A DNA stretch of 64,000 nucleotides from RGIG529 sp050950425 (GTDB lineage Bacteria; Bacillota; Clostridia; Oscillospirales; Oscillospiraceae): contig JBMNHO010000002.1 in assembly GCA_050950425.1 (NCBI GenBank), positions 930,001-994,000 of the forward strand, given 5' to 3'. Shown piece after piece: positions 1 to 8,276 of this stretch. A program made the translations under genes and the position numbers. Position 1 is the stretch's first letter. Each line of letters opens with the position of its first letter. The notes beneath the pieces were generated by a model. That model did not search any database and was not told the origin of the DNA. It saw only the letters and a program-made list of their open reading frames with translations.

Positions 1-1167
1 CAGCTCCGCTTCTTTCGACGCCGTTCCGTTCCCGATGGAGATCACATCCACCCGGTGGGTTTCGATCAGCCGTTTCATCGTTTCGGCGGCCTCTTTCGTT
101 TTGTTGTGGGGCGGCGTGGGGTAAATCACGCCGGTGTCCAGCACCTTCCCCGTTTCGTCGATCACGGCCAGCTTGCACCCGGTGCGGTACGCCGGGTCAA
201 GCCCCAGCGCCCGTTTTCCCTTCACCGGCGGCTGCATCAGAAGGGGCTTTGCATTCATCGCAAACACGCGAACGGCCCCTTCCCCGGCCTGCTCCGTCAG
301 CATGGCGCGGATCTCCCGCTCCACGGAGGGAAAGACCAGCCGGGACCAGGCGTCTTCCGCCGCCGCTTCCACCAAATCGGCCCCAAAGTCGCCGGGTCGA
401 ACCACCTGGCCTTTGATCAGCTCCAGCGCCTTCTCGTCATCCACCGAAACGCCGCATTTTAAAAACCCTTCCCGCTCGCCCCGGTTGACGGCCAAAATCT
501 GGTGCCCCTGGAGCTTTGCAACCGGCTGCTCAAACGCGTAATACAGCCGGTAAACCGAATCTTCCTCTTTGGTCTGCTTCGATCGCAGCGTTCCCCGGTT
601 CCAAAACAAGGCGCGGAGCCTCTTGCGAATGTGGGCGTCCTCCGCGATCCACTCGGCCATAATGTCAGCGGCCCCGGCGAGGGCCTCCTCCCCGCTTGCA
701 ACGGACATCTCCTCGGAAACAAAGTCGAGGGCGATCTCCTCCGGCGGGCGGCCCGGATCCTTTTGATCAAACAGCAGCCGGGCCAGCGGCTCCAGCCCCC
801 GCTCCTTCGCGGCGGACGCCCGGGTGCGCCGCTTCTGCTTGAAGGGGCGGTATAAATCCTCCACCTCCGCCAAGGTGGCGGCACGGCCAATGGCTTCCTC
901 CAAGGCGTCTGTCAGCTTGTCCTGGCTTTCGATGGCCGCCTTCACTTCTCCCCGCCGCTGCTCCAGATTACGGAGATACTGCATCCGCTCCACCAGCAGG
1001 CGGATGGTCTGGTCATCCATCGTGCCGTGCATTTCTTTCCGATAACGCGCGATGAAGGGAATGGCATTCCCTTCATCGATCAACCGTATCACGTTTTCCA
1101 CGTATTCCCGTTTTTGGCCCAGCTCCCGGGCCAGGTCTTGTGCCAAATCCCGTGCCATTTCTTCCAT
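1..1167 (-). CDS. tex: Tex-family RNA-binding transcription accessory protein (partial, N-terminal part)
   Basis: About 389 N-terminal residues of a Tex (toxin-expression/S1 accessory) protein are present; the reading frame runs off the window start, so the HhH and C-terminal S1 RNA-binding domains are not seen. Visible family signatures are EGNAIPFIARYRKEM near residue 30 and the start of the YqgF/RNase H-like domain (LGLDPAYRTGCKLAVID). Tex proteins bind nucleic acid and are thought to act with RNA polymerase. The start chosen is ATG at 1167, preceded by GGGAG five bases upstream; a second ATG at 1158 is possible. The gene lies 32 bp after the small unknown gene on the same strand and may be co-transcribed with it. 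Confidence 0.93.
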   Translation of the reverse strand, partial: MEEMARDLAQDLARELGQKREYVENVIRLIDEGNAIPFIARYRKEMHGTMDDQTIRLLVERMQYLRNLEQRRGEVKAAIESQDKLTDALEEAIGRAATLAEVEDLYRPFKQKRRTRASAAKERGLEPLARLLFDQKDPGRPPEEIALDFVSEEMSVASGEEALAGAADIMAEWIAEDAHIRKRLRALFWNRGTLRSKQTKEEDSVYRLYYAFEQPVAKLQGHQILAVNRGEREGFLKCGVSVDDEKALELIKGQVVRPGDFGADLVEAAAEDAWSRLVFPSVEREIRAMLTEQAGEGAVRVFAMNAKPLLMQPPVKGKRALGLDPAYRTGCKLAVIDETGKVLDTGVIYPTPPHNKTKEAAETMKRLIETHRVDVISIGNGTASKEAEL

Positions 1168-1199
1168 GAAAACTCCCTTGTTGTTTTTCGTCTCTGTCT

Positions 1200-1607
1200 T
1201 TATTCGTCAAACAAAATATTGTCAATGCCATGCTGTTCAAATTCCACAATATAAGCGTCGATCCGATTGGCCAGTTCTTCATAGCTGTCCGGGCTCACCG
1301 CTTCATCCTCCATGTCCCGGCGCGCCAGTTCCTCCGCCAAAATTTCAAAAAAAGCGGTGTTCTCATAATCCAGAATCGCCTCGTGGATGCCGCCCTCCAC
1401 AAATGCCCGGGAGGGAACCACTTCCCCGCCGCACGTTTCCGCGAGCACCTGCATGCCTTGATGGGCCGCTTGTTCAAACAACAGGCTCTCCACCTCGTCA
1501 TAATCCCGAAACCGGTCTTCTCCCCGGGTGGAATTGAGGATCCAATTCCCAATATAAACCATATCCAAGAGCCGCCGATACTGCTTTTTCGTTAATCTGA
1601 GTTCCAT
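1200..1607 (-). CDS. Conserved-looking hypothetical protein, 135 aa
   Basis: I do not recognise a named family. The protein is acidic and soluble, with no signal peptide or membrane segment. It opens with a basic stretch (MELRLTKKQYRRLLDMVYIG) and is rich in Glu/Asp afterwards, suggesting a small helical protein. ATG 1607 is preferred over the upstream TTG at 1613 because AGGAGG lies 8 bp ahead of the ATG and would overlap the TTG. It sits between galU and tex on the same strand, which gives no clear functional hint. Good ribosome binding site and neighbour-like base composition argue it is real. Confidence 0.75.
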   Translation of the reverse strand: MELRLTKKQYRRLLDMVYIGNWILNSTRGEDRFRDYDEVESLLFEQAAHQGMQVLAETCGGEVVPSRAFVEGGIHEAILDYENTAFFEILAEELARRDMEDEAVSPDSYEELANRIDAYIVEFEQHGIDNILFDE

Positions 1608-1705
1608 AGCCAACCCTCCTTTGTCTGCTTGGCTTCACCGCACCCCGGTGAATCATGTGTCTCCGGCGGGGTTCTCCCCGCCGTTCTCTGTGTAGTATAT
1701 GCAAA

Positions 1706-1721
1706 AATCTCCTTCGAGATT
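1706..1721 (-). terminator. Short hairpin plus T-run after galU
   Basis: On the minus strand a 6-bp stem (AATCTC/GAGATT) with a GAAG tetraloop is followed by TTTTTGC, just after the galU stop. It is a weak but plausible rho-independent terminator. Confidence 0.4.
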
Positions 1722-1732
1722 GTGGAAGCGCC

Positions 1733-2602
1733 TTATTTCCGGCCTGCCTTTTCCTGTATATACGCCTGCAGCCACGGCCCCGTTTCCGGGTCCCGGGCGG
1801 AAAACTCCAAAGTGGCCTCTAAAAATCCGACGGGGTTGCCCGTGTCGTACCTCCGCCCCTCAAAATCCACCGCCACCATAGGCGTTTTCCGGCAGAGGGC
1901 CTGCAGCGCGTCTGTCAGCTGAATTTCGCCGCCGTATCCCGGCTCCAAATGATCGATGATATCAAAAACATCCGGGGTCAGCACGTAGCGCCCCAAAATG
2001 GCATAGTTGGAAAACGCCTCTCCCTGTTTTGGTTTTTCCACCATGTCTGTGGCCTTGAACACCCGGGGCTCCAGCGGCTCCACCTGAACGGAGGAATACC
2101 GGGAGAGCGCGTCGTCGGAAACCTGCTGCACGCCCAAGGCAGACGCCTTGTATTTCTCCGCCGCGTCGATGAGCTGGCGCAGCACCGGCTTTTCCGCCTG
2201 CATAATGTCGTCCCCCAGCAGCACGGCAAATGGCTCGTTTCCTACAAATCCCCTGGCCTTGCCCACGGCGTGTCCCAGCCCTTTTGCTTCCTTTTGCCGA
2301 ATGAAATAAAAGTTTGCAAGGTCGGCCGGGCTGCGGACTGCCGCAAGCTCCTCCGCCTTGCCCGACGCCGCCAGCTTCCCCTCCAGGTCGGGGTGGTAAT
2401 CAAAATAATCGTCAATGGCCGATTTGCCCCGATTCGTAATAATTAAAATATCTTCAATGCCGGAGGCCACGGCCTCTTCAATAATATATTGCAGAACAGG
2501 TTTCCCCGCCAGATAGAGCAGCTCCTTCGGCACGCTCTTGGTCACCGGCAGCATCCGGGTGCCCCAGCCGGCGGCGGGGATCACCGCTTTTTTCACTTTC
2601 AT
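1733..2602 (-). CDS. galU: UTP--glucose-1-phosphate uridylyltransferase
   Basis: Makes UDP-glucose from UTP and glucose-1-phosphate, feeding glycolipid, teichoic acid and exopolysaccharide synthesis in the cytoplasm. The 289-residue length is normal for bacterial GalU. The N-terminal nucleotide-binding signature AAGWGTRMLPVTKSVPKELL (residues 10-29) is intact, followed by GLGHAVGKAR and the LLGDDIM metal/nucleotide motif around residue 130. ATG 2602 has a good AGAAGGAG site upstream. It lies 75 bp downstream of queT on the same strand, but the intervening sequence has a GCCGTT hairpin followed by T-rich sequence, so co-transcription is uncertain. Confidence 0.96.
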   Translation of the reverse strand: MKVKKAVIPAAGWGTRMLPVTKSVPKELLYLAGKPVLQYIIEEAVASGIEDILIITNRGKSAIDDYFDYHPDLEGKLAASGKAEELAAVRSPADLANFYFIRQKEAKGLGHAVGKARGFVGNEPFAVLLGDDIMQAEKPVLRQLIDAAEKYKASALGVQQVSDDALSRYSSVQVEPLEPRVFKATDMVEKPKQGEAFSNYAILGRYVLTPDVFDIIDHLEPGYGGEIQLTDALQALCRKTPMVAVDFEGRRYDTGNPVGFLEATLEFSARDPETGPWLQAYIQEKAGRK

Positions 2603-2677
2603 GTTTCTTCTCCTTCTGAAATAAAAACAAACGGCTGTGATTTGCCTTGTTTTCTTTTGTGCCGTTCGCCGTTGTTT

Positions 2678-3193
2678 TCATCGATATTTTTCCCTTAACG
2701 CTGGAAAAACGGACAGCTTCGGCAGCACCAAAAGCAGCGGAAGCCCCAGTATGTAGCAGGCGGCCAGCTCTCCGGCCGCCACCTGCGCGCCGTACAAGCC
2801 AAACGCCTCCCAAAAGTTTGCAGGGCTACCCACATAGGCCAGCATCGCCCCGATGATGACTCCGTTCCAAAGGACCGGCGGCAGGGGCGCCAGCCACTTG
2901 ATGCCGATTCTCGCCGTACACAGCGCCGCCAGCAAGGTGGCAAGGGACCCGCAGACCAGATCCAAAACGCCGTATCCCCCAATGAGATTGGAAAGAAAGC
3001 ACCCCACAAACAGGCCCCAAGCGGTAGAGGGAAAGTAAAAAGGCAGCACGCAAAGCGCCTCTGAAATCCTGCACTGAACCGGCCCGAAGGAAATGGGGAG
3101 AAACGCTATGGTCAAAACCAGATAAGCGGCCCCCACCACCGCCGACAAGGCCAGCTTTTTGGTGGAAAATGCGTTGTTCCATGCTCCGTTCAC
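2678..3193 (-). CDS. queT: QueT-family transporter (queuosine precursor uptake)
   Basis: A small, very hydrophobic protein with about five or six membrane segments, matching the QueT family thought to be the substrate-binding S component of an ECF transporter for preQ0/preQ1 or other queuosine precursors. Family-like stretches are FLPISFGPVQCRISEALCVL and WGLFVGCFLSNLIGGYG. The likely start is GTG 3193 (MNGAWNNAFSTKKLAL), with GGGGG 11 bp upstream; a TTG at 3211 would add six residues but overlaps that G-run. A promoter with a perfect palindrome in its spacer lies just upstream. No ECF energising genes are in the window. Confidence 0.85.
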   Translation of the reverse strand: MNGAWNNAFSTKKLALSAVVGAAYLVLTIAFLPISFGPVQCRISEALCVLPFYFPSTAWGLFVGCFLSNLIGGYGVLDLVCGSLATLLAALCTARIGIKWLAPLPPVLWNGVIIGAMLAYVGSPANFWEAFGLYGAQVAAGELAACYILGLPLLLVLPKLSVFPALREKYR

Positions 3194-3239
3194 TTTTTCA
3201 CGATCCCCCAATGTTCCGTTTTAGGGCAGCACCCTGTCT

Positions 3240-3269
3240 ATTTTAATCATAGGCCTATGAAACGCCCAA
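3240..3269 (-). promoter_or_regulatory. queT promoter with palindromic operator candidate
   Basis: On the minus strand TTGGGC (3269-3264) and TAAAAT (3245-3240) are 18 bp apart. Between them is a perfect 14-bp palindrome, TCATAGGCCTATGA (3247-3260), placed as a repressor operator would be. An 8-bp inverted repeat (GTTCCGTT/AACGGAAC, 3213-3220 and 3268-3275) brackets the region. No preQ1 riboswitch consensus was recognised. Confidence 0.5.
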
Positions 3270-3398
3270 CGGAACGCTACGACCCGCCGGCGCATGGCCC
3301 GCCCTTGGCGCGGGTTCCCTTCATCTGCATCATTCTAACATGCATTCCTGTAAAAATCCACCCTTTTTCCGTTTCTCTTTTCCGCCGAACGGTTTCCC

Positions 3399-3437
3399 AA
3401 AACAGGCGGGGAACACACCGCGTTCCCCGCCTGTTTT
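3399..3437 (-). terminator. Rho-independent terminator after hsp20
   Basis: A perfect 16-bp stem (3399-3414 with 3422-3437) with a 7-nt loop ends in TTTT on both strands. It sits 30 bp past the hsp20 stop and isolates hsp20 from queT. Confidence 0.85.
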
Positions 3438-3466
3438 CCCGGCCGCGAAAACGGACTTTCCGGGCG

Positions 3467-3892
3467 CTATTGAATCTCGATTTTCCTGGCGGGCGTCTTG
3501 GCCTCCATCGCTGTTTTGGGCAGCTTCACTTTTAAAATCCCATTTTGATAAGACGCCGTAATTTGGTCTGCCTGAATGCCGTCCAGGCTGAAGCTGCGGG
3601 ACAGGGCGCCGTACCGCCTTTCCCGGCGTATAAAATTTTTGTCCTTTTGTTCCTGATCCATTTGGTGGCTGGCCCGAATCGTCAGATAGCCTTCTTCCGC
3701 GTCCAGATGGATGTCCGTCTTTTCAAAGCCGGGCAGCTCCGCCTGCAGGGTAAATTCTTTCTCGTCCTCTGTGATATCCGTGCGGAATCGGGTGAATTCA
3801 TCCGCCAAATTTCCCCACAAGCTTTGTTCCATCCGGTCTAAAAACCGGAAGGGATTTTTCTCTCCCCTGTCGATCGGCGTTAACCCATACAT
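3467..3892 (-). CDS. Small heat shock protein, Hsp20/alpha-crystallin family
   Basis: A 141-residue ATP-independent holdase chaperone. The alpha-crystallin domain spans about residues 45-135, with the typical ELPGFEKTDIHLDAEEGYL strand region and the YQNGILKVKLPKT segment near the C terminus. The C-terminal I-X-I/V tail that docks neighbouring subunits appears as KIEIQ. ATG 3892 follows AGGAGG. A TATAAT box lies about 25 bp upstream of the start (3921-3916, minus), but its best -35 match is 20 bp away; no CIRCE element is visible. The gene is monocistronic, ending in a strong terminator. Confidence 0.92.
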   Translation of the reverse strand: MYGLTPIDRGEKNPFRFLDRMEQSLWGNLADEFTRFRTDITEDEKEFTLQAELPGFEKTDIHLDAEEGYLTIRASHQMDQEQKDKNFIRRERRYGALSRSFSLDGIQADQITASYQNGILKVKLPKTAMEAKTPARKIEIQ

Positions 3893-4197
3893 TTCTGTTG
3901 CCTCCTGTCTGTCTCATTATATTACATAGAATTCGTCAGATTGCCAAAATGTGATCCACCTTGCGTTTCCTGTTTTTTTGGTGTTTTTGTCCGCGCCACG
4001 GCCACAATACATTGTCCTCTGCGGAAAGACACGATAATGCCCCATATTTCATCCTCTCCTTTTTTATGTTTTTTATGATTTCCATTTTTTAAGCCCCTCA
4101 CTTCTTGTGCATTGTTCTGATTTTAAAAAAGCTGTTCCTTTTTTTACGTTTTGTTGATATACTAAGTATATAGAATATACAAAAAGTGAGAGATTCC
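3893..4197. other. Divergent intergenic region between hsp20 and rsmA
   Basis: AT-rich, no credible gene. It holds the hsp20 promoter region (TATAAT at 3921-3916 minus) and, next to rsmA, a perfect inverted repeat ATATACT-A-AGTATAT (4157-4171) overlapping a weak TTGATA/TATACA promoter candidate. The middle part shows no structure I can interpret. Confidence 0.5.
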
Positions 4198-5064
4198 ATG
4201 AATTTATGTAGTCGTCCGGATGTTCAGGCGCTGTTGTCCAGGCATGGATTTCGCTTTTCGAAATCCATGGGGCAAAATTTTCTGATGGATCCGTCCGTTC
4301 CCGTCCGCATTGCAGACGCGTCCGGGTTGGATTCCTCTGTGGGTGTGTTGGAAATCGGCCCCGGCATCGGCGCTTTGACGGTGGAGCTTGCAAAGCGCGC
4401 CGGGCGCGTCACCGCGGTGGAGCTTGACCGGTCTTTGCTTCCCGTGCTTTCGGAAACCCTCGCCCCTTATCCCAATGCCACTGTTGTCAGCGGGAATATT
4501 TTAAGCGTTAATTTAAAAGAGCTGGTCTCCAGCTCTTTTCCCTGTTTGACGCCTGTGGTCTGCGCCAACCTGCCGTATAACATCACATCTCCCGTGCTTT
4601 CCGCATTGATCGATTCCGGTTGTTTTCAGCGCATTACGGTGATGGTGCAAAAAGAAGTGGCCCTTCGCATCTGCGCCGGGGCCGGAACGGCAAGCTACGG
4701 AGCCTTTTCCGTCTACGCGCAGTACCACATGGAGCCGGAGCTGCTTTTTGACGTGCCGCCGGAATCTTTTTTCCCGGCGCCCAAGGTCACTTCCACCGTG
4801 ATCACCATGACCCCGCACAAAACGCCTCCCGCCCAAGTGGAGGACGAAGCCTTTTTTTTCAAAGTGGTCCGGGCCGCCTTCGGGCAGCGGCGGAAAACGC
4901 TGGTCAACGCCCTTTCCGCCGTGTTCGGAAGCCGGTTTTCCAAGGCAGACTTGCAGCGGGCCATCGTATCTTGCGGCCTTCCGGCGGACATCCGGGGGGA
5001 ACGACTGGACATTCCCGCGTTCGCCGCTCTGGCCTCCCATCTTCAGGGGGTACGCTCCGCCTGA
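4198..5064 (+). CDS. rsmA: 16S rRNA (adenine1518-N6/adenine1519-N6)-dimethyltransferase
   Basis: RsmA/KsgA dimethylates two adjacent adenines near the 3' end of 16S rRNA during late small-subunit assembly. The SAM-binding GXGXG-type motif EIGPGIGALTVELAKRA (about residues 45-61), the acidic ribose contact VTAVELDRSLLPVL, and the catalytic NLPYNITSP motif (N-L-P-Y) are all present. Length, 288 aa, is normal. ATG 4198 is chosen because it starts the family N terminus; a GTG at 4186 would add only MRDS. The Shine-Dalgarno site is weak. The gene stands alone between hsp20 and pckA. Confidence 0.96.
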   Translation: MNLCSRPDVQALLSRHGFRFSKSMGQNFLMDPSVPVRIADASGLDSSVGVLEIGPGIGALTVELAKRAGRVTAVELDRSLLPVLSETLAPYPNATVVSGNILSVNLKELVSSSFPCLTPVVCANLPYNITSPVLSALIDSGCFQRITVMVQKEVALRICAGAGTASYGAFSVYAQYHMEPELLFDVPPESFFPAPKVTSTVITMTPHKTPPAQVEDEAFFFKVVRAAFGQRRKTLVNALSAVFGSRFSKADLQRAIVSCGLPADIRGERLDIPAFAALASHLQGVRSA

Positions 5065-5146
5065 GCATCGGATCCCCTTTTTACAATACCGTATACCATG
5101 CAGACTTCTGCAACAAACAAACACTGAGAATTGAGGAGGATATACC

Positions 5147-6916
5147 ATGGACTTAACGGACAATCCGTCTTTATTGGCCTGGGTTGACGAAATAGCGGCC
5201 CGCACCAAGCCGGATCAAATCGTTTGGATTGACGGCAGCGACGAGCAGCTGGAGCAGCTGCGGGCAAAAGGCTGCTCCACAGGGGAGCTGTATAAGCTAG
5301 GCGAAGCATTGCATTCGGGCTGCTACCTGCACCGCAGCGACCCAAACGACGTGGCCCGGGTAGAAGGGCGCACGTTTATCTGCTGCCGGGAAGAAAAAGA
5401 CGCCGGGCCCACCAACCACTGGATGGCCCCTCATGAAATGTATGAAAAACTCCATTCCCTGTATGAAGGCGCCATGAAGGGGCGCACCATGTACGTCATT
5501 CCTTATTCTATGGGCATCATCGGATCGTCCTTTACCAAATACGGCATCGAACTGACCGACTCTATTTACGTGGTTCTCAGCATGGCGATTATGACCCGTG
5601 TGGGCCGCCCGGTTTTGGAGGCTCTGGGGCAATCTTCCGATTACGTCAAGGGCGTCCATTCTTTGGCGCAGCTAAACGCGGAGGAGCGGTACATCGCCCA
5701 TTTCCCCGAGGACAACACCATCATGTCCGTTAACTCCGGCTACGGCGGCAATGTGCTGCTGGGGAAAAAGTGCTTCGCCCTGCGCATCGCTTCTTATTTG
5801 GGTAAAAACGAGGGCTGGATGGCCGAACATATGCTGATCCTCGGGGTTCAAAACCCCAAAGGTGAAATCCGCTACTTATCCGCCGCTTTCCCCTCTGCCT
5901 GCGGCAAGACAAACCTGGCCATGCTGATCCCGCCGGAAGGATACCAGAAAAAAGGCTGGCGGGTCTGGTGCGTGGGAGATGACATCGCCTGGATTCGGGT
6001 GGGTGCGGACGGCCGCCTTTGGGCAACAAACCCGGAATACGGCTTTTTCGGCGTAGCGCCGGGAACCAACGCCCACTCCAACCCCAACGCCCTCGCCACC
6101 ACTTTGAAGGACACTATTTTTACCAATGTGGTTCACGACTTGGATCAAAACACCGTTTGGTGGGAAGGGCTCACCGACACCCCGCCCAAAAACGCGCTGG
6201 ACTGGATGGGAAACCCCTGGAGCGGCGACAGCGGCACAAAGGGCGCGCACCCCAACTCCCGGTTTACCGCTCCGGCCAAAAACTGCCCCTGCATTTCTCC
6301 CGAGTTTGACAATCCAAACGGCGTTCCCCTTTCCGCCATTGTCTTTGGCGGCCGGCGGGCCAAAACGGCGCCCTTGGTGTACCAGTCCCGGGATTGGAAG
6401 CACGGCGTTTTTGTCGGCTCCATCATGGGGTCGGAAACCACCGCCGCCGCCACCGGTACCGTCGGCGTTGTCCGCCGGGACCCCATGGCCATGCTCCCCT
6501 TCTGCGGCTATAATATGGGGGATTATTGGCAGCACTGGCTGGACATGGGGGAAAAGATCAAAGACAAACCCAAGATCTTCAACGTCAACTGGTTCCGGAC
6601 AGATGAAGAAGGCCGCTTCCTGTGGCCCGGCTTTGGAGAAAACCTCCGGGTTCTGGAGTGGATCATGGCCCGCTGCTTTGACGAGATCGACGCCCGGGAA
6701 ACCGAAATCGGCTTTCTTCCCTACCCAGAGGACATCAACCTGGAGGATCTGGATCTGCCCCTGGAGACGCTCTCCGGCCTTTTGGACGTAGACTTGGCCC
6801 TCTGGCAGGAGGAAGTGGACAGCATTTCCCAGCTTTACGATATGTTTGGGGATACCCTCCCGTCTGCCCTCCGAGAGGAACTGGAGACACTGAAGAAAAA
6901 CATAGGAAAAGCTTAG
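5147..6916 (+). CDS. pckA: Phosphoenolpyruvate carboxykinase (GTP)
   Basis: Interconverts oxaloacetate plus GTP with PEP, CO2 and GDP. At 589 aa and with the kinase-1 motif FPSACGKTNLAMLIPP (about residue 246) it belongs to the GTP-dependent class; the ATP class is shorter and has a different P-loop context. The kinase-2/metal motif GDDIAWI and the NPEYGFFGVAPGT segment are intact. In a fermenter the enzyme may run in the carboxylating direction (PEP to oxaloacetate) as well as in gluconeogenesis. ATG 5147 follows GAGGAGG. The gene ends in a palindromic terminator. Confidence 0.96.
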   Translation: MDLTDNPSLLAWVDEIAARTKPDQIVWIDGSDEQLEQLRAKGCSTGELYKLGEALHSGCYLHRSDPNDVARVEGRTFICCREEKDAGPTNHWMAPHEMYEKLHSLYEGAMKGRTMYVIPYSMGIIGSSFTKYGIELTDSIYVVLSMAIMTRVGRPVLEALGQSSDYVKGVHSLAQLNAEERYIAHFPEDNTIMSVNSGYGGNVLLGKKCFALRIASYLGKNEGWMAEHMLILGVQNPKGEIRYLSAAFPSACGKTNLAMLIPPEGYQKKGWRVWCVGDDIAWIRVGADGRLWATNPEYGFFGVAPGTNAHSNPNALATTLKDTIFTNVVHDLDQNTVWWEGLTDTPPKNALDWMGNPWSGDSGTKGAHPNSRFTAPAKNCPCISPEFDNPNGVPLSAIVFGGRRAKTAPLVYQSRDWKHGVFVGSIMGSETTAAATGTVGVVRRDPMAMLPFCGYNMGDYWQHWLDMGEKIKDKPKIFNVNWFRTDEEGRFLWPGFGENLRVLEWIMARCFDEIDARETEIGFLPYPEDINLEDLDLPLETLSGLLDVDLALWQEEVDSISQLYDMFGDTLPSALREELETLKKNIGKA

Positions 6917-6960
6917 CGTCTCGCTTCGCATTTAAAATCGCAGGGTCAAACCGCAAGCCG

Positions 6961-6988
6961 AGCGGCAGGGTAGCGCTACCCTGCCGCT
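6961..6988 (+). terminator. Palindromic terminator after pckA
   Basis: A perfect 28-bp palindrome (two 14-bp arms) begins 45 bp after the pckA stop and is followed by TTGTTCTTTT. A stem with a tight loop and a broken T-run fits a rho-independent terminator. Confidence 0.65.
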
Positions 6989-7035
6989 TGTTCTTTTGAA
7001 GATCGGCGTTTTGATTTGCCCTGTTTTAGAACCGT

Positions 7036-7064
7036 TTGACAGTGAACAAAAAATAGAATAGAAT
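7036..7064 (+). promoter_or_regulatory. Promoter of the oxoamine synthase/reductase pair
   Basis: TTGACA (7036-7041) and TAGAAT (7059-7064) are separated by 17 bp, a near-consensus housekeeping promoter 37 bp upstream of the TTG start. Confidence 0.8.
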
Positions 7065-7100
7065 ATTGGCAGAAACTGACGCAGGGGAGGACATTTTATT

Positions 7101-8276
7101 TTGGATCTCTTTACAAAATGCTTCCAGTATACAGATGTGGAAACAGCCAAGGCACAAGGCATTTACCCATACTTCCACGCATTGGAGTCCAAGCAGGACA
7201 TCGAAGTGGTCATGGAGGGCAAACGCCGCATTATGCTTGGCTCTAACAATTATTTGGGGCTTACGGTACATCCGGATATCATAGAAGCCGGCATAGCCGC
7301 CATGGAGCAGTATGGCTCCGGCTGCTCCGGCTCCCGTTTTTTAAACGGAACGCTGCAAATGCACCTGGAACTGGAGCGGGAACTGGCCGATTTCTTGGGC
7401 AAAGAGGCAGTGGTTACCTTTTCCACCGGGTTTCAATCCAATTTGGGGATCATCAGCGCGCTGGTGGGCCGGGGGGATTATGTCATCTGCGACCGGGAAA
7501 ACCACGCCAGCATCTATGACGGCTGTCGTCTCAGCTTTGGCAAAATGCTGCGGTACCGGCACAACGATATGGAGGATCTGGAGCGGATCTTGCAGCACAT
7601 CCCGGATTCCGCCGGGAAGCTGATCGTCACAGACGGGGTGTTCAGCATGGGCGGCGACATCGCCCATTTGCCCAAAATCGTATCTCTCGCCAAGCAGTAC
7701 GGCGCCCGCACCATGGTGGACGACGCCCACGGCCTTGGCGTCATCGGCACAGGCGGCCGGGGAACCGCCGACTATTTCGGTCTTGCGGACGATGTGGACA
7801 TTTTCATGGGCACGTTTTCCAAGTCTCTGGCGAGCCTTGGGGGTTATATGGCCGCTTCCGCATCCGTTGCGGAATATGTCCGGCATGTGTCCCGTCCGTT
7901 CATCTTTTCCGCTTCTATCCCTCCCGCCAACTGCGCCGCGGCCCTTGCCGCCCTGCGCTATCTGCGGGCGCACCCGGAGCGGGTCTCTCAGCTGACTCGC
8001 GTTTCCCAATATGTGCGCCGGGGCATGAGCCGCCGGGGCATTCCCATCCGGCCGTCGGAAACGCCCATTGTCCCCATTTACACCCATGGGATCGAGGACA
8101 CGTTGATCATCGCCAAGGAGTTGTACGAAGCGGGGGTTTATGTCAACCCCGTCCTGCCCCCCGCCACGCCGCCCACCGAATGCCTGCTGCGCACCAGCTA
8201 CATGGCCACCCATACGGAGCCGATTCTGGACGAGGCGATGGACATCATCGCGCGGGTGTTGGAGCGGCATGTATGA
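7101..8276 (+). CDS. Alpha-oxoamine synthase, serine palmitoyltransferase-like
   Basis: A PLP-dependent fold-type I enzyme that condenses an amino acid with an acyl-CoA with loss of CO2. The PLP lysine is K241 in GTFSKSLASLGG; the ring-stacking His is in NHASI (H135) and the PLP-nitrogen Asp in MVDDAHGLG. From memory, the N terminus (QGIYPYF), the GSNNYLGLT and YGSGCSGSRFLNGT segments, and FSASIPPA and VNPVLPPATPP resemble Bacteroidetes serine palmitoyltransferases more than KBL (glycine C-acetyltransferase) or BioF. The adjoining short-chain reductase, overlapping by 4 bp, would fit 3-ketosphinganine reduction. The start is TTG 7101 with GGGGAGG 10 bp upstream. KBL or BioF activity cannot be excluded from sequence alone. 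Confidence 0.8.
   Translation: MDLFTKCFQYTDVETAKAQGIYPYFHALESKQDIEVVMEGKRRIMLGSNNYLGLTVHPDIIEAGIAAMEQYGSGCSGSRFLNGTLQMHLELERELADFLGKEAVVTFSTGFQSNLGIISALVGRGDYVICDRENHASIYDGCRLSFGKMLRYRHNDMEDLERILQHIPDSAGKLIVTDGVFSMGGDIAHLPKIVSLAKQYGARTMVDDAHGLGVIGTGGRGTADYFGLADDVDIFMGTFSKSLASLGGYMAASASVAEYVRHVSRPFIFSASIPPANCAAALAALRYLRAHPERVSQLTRVSQYVRRGMSRRGIPIRPSETPIVPIYTHGIEDTLIIAKELYEAGVYVNPVLPPATPPTECLLRTSYMATHTEPILDEAMDIIARVLERHV

Noticed and set aside
3190..3300. preQ1 riboswitch upstream of queT
   Set aside because: Neither the class I hairpin loop with A-rich tail nor the class II pattern was recognisable; kept only as a promoter/operator candidate, with a covariance search suggested.
3893..3950. 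CIRCE element controlling hsp20
   Set aside because: The TTAGCACTC-N9-GAGTGCTAA pattern is absent.
5876..6931. A 351-codon open frame antisense to pckA
   Set aside because: GC-rich shadow frame of a certain gene, with low-complexity Gly/Val runs and no ribosome site.
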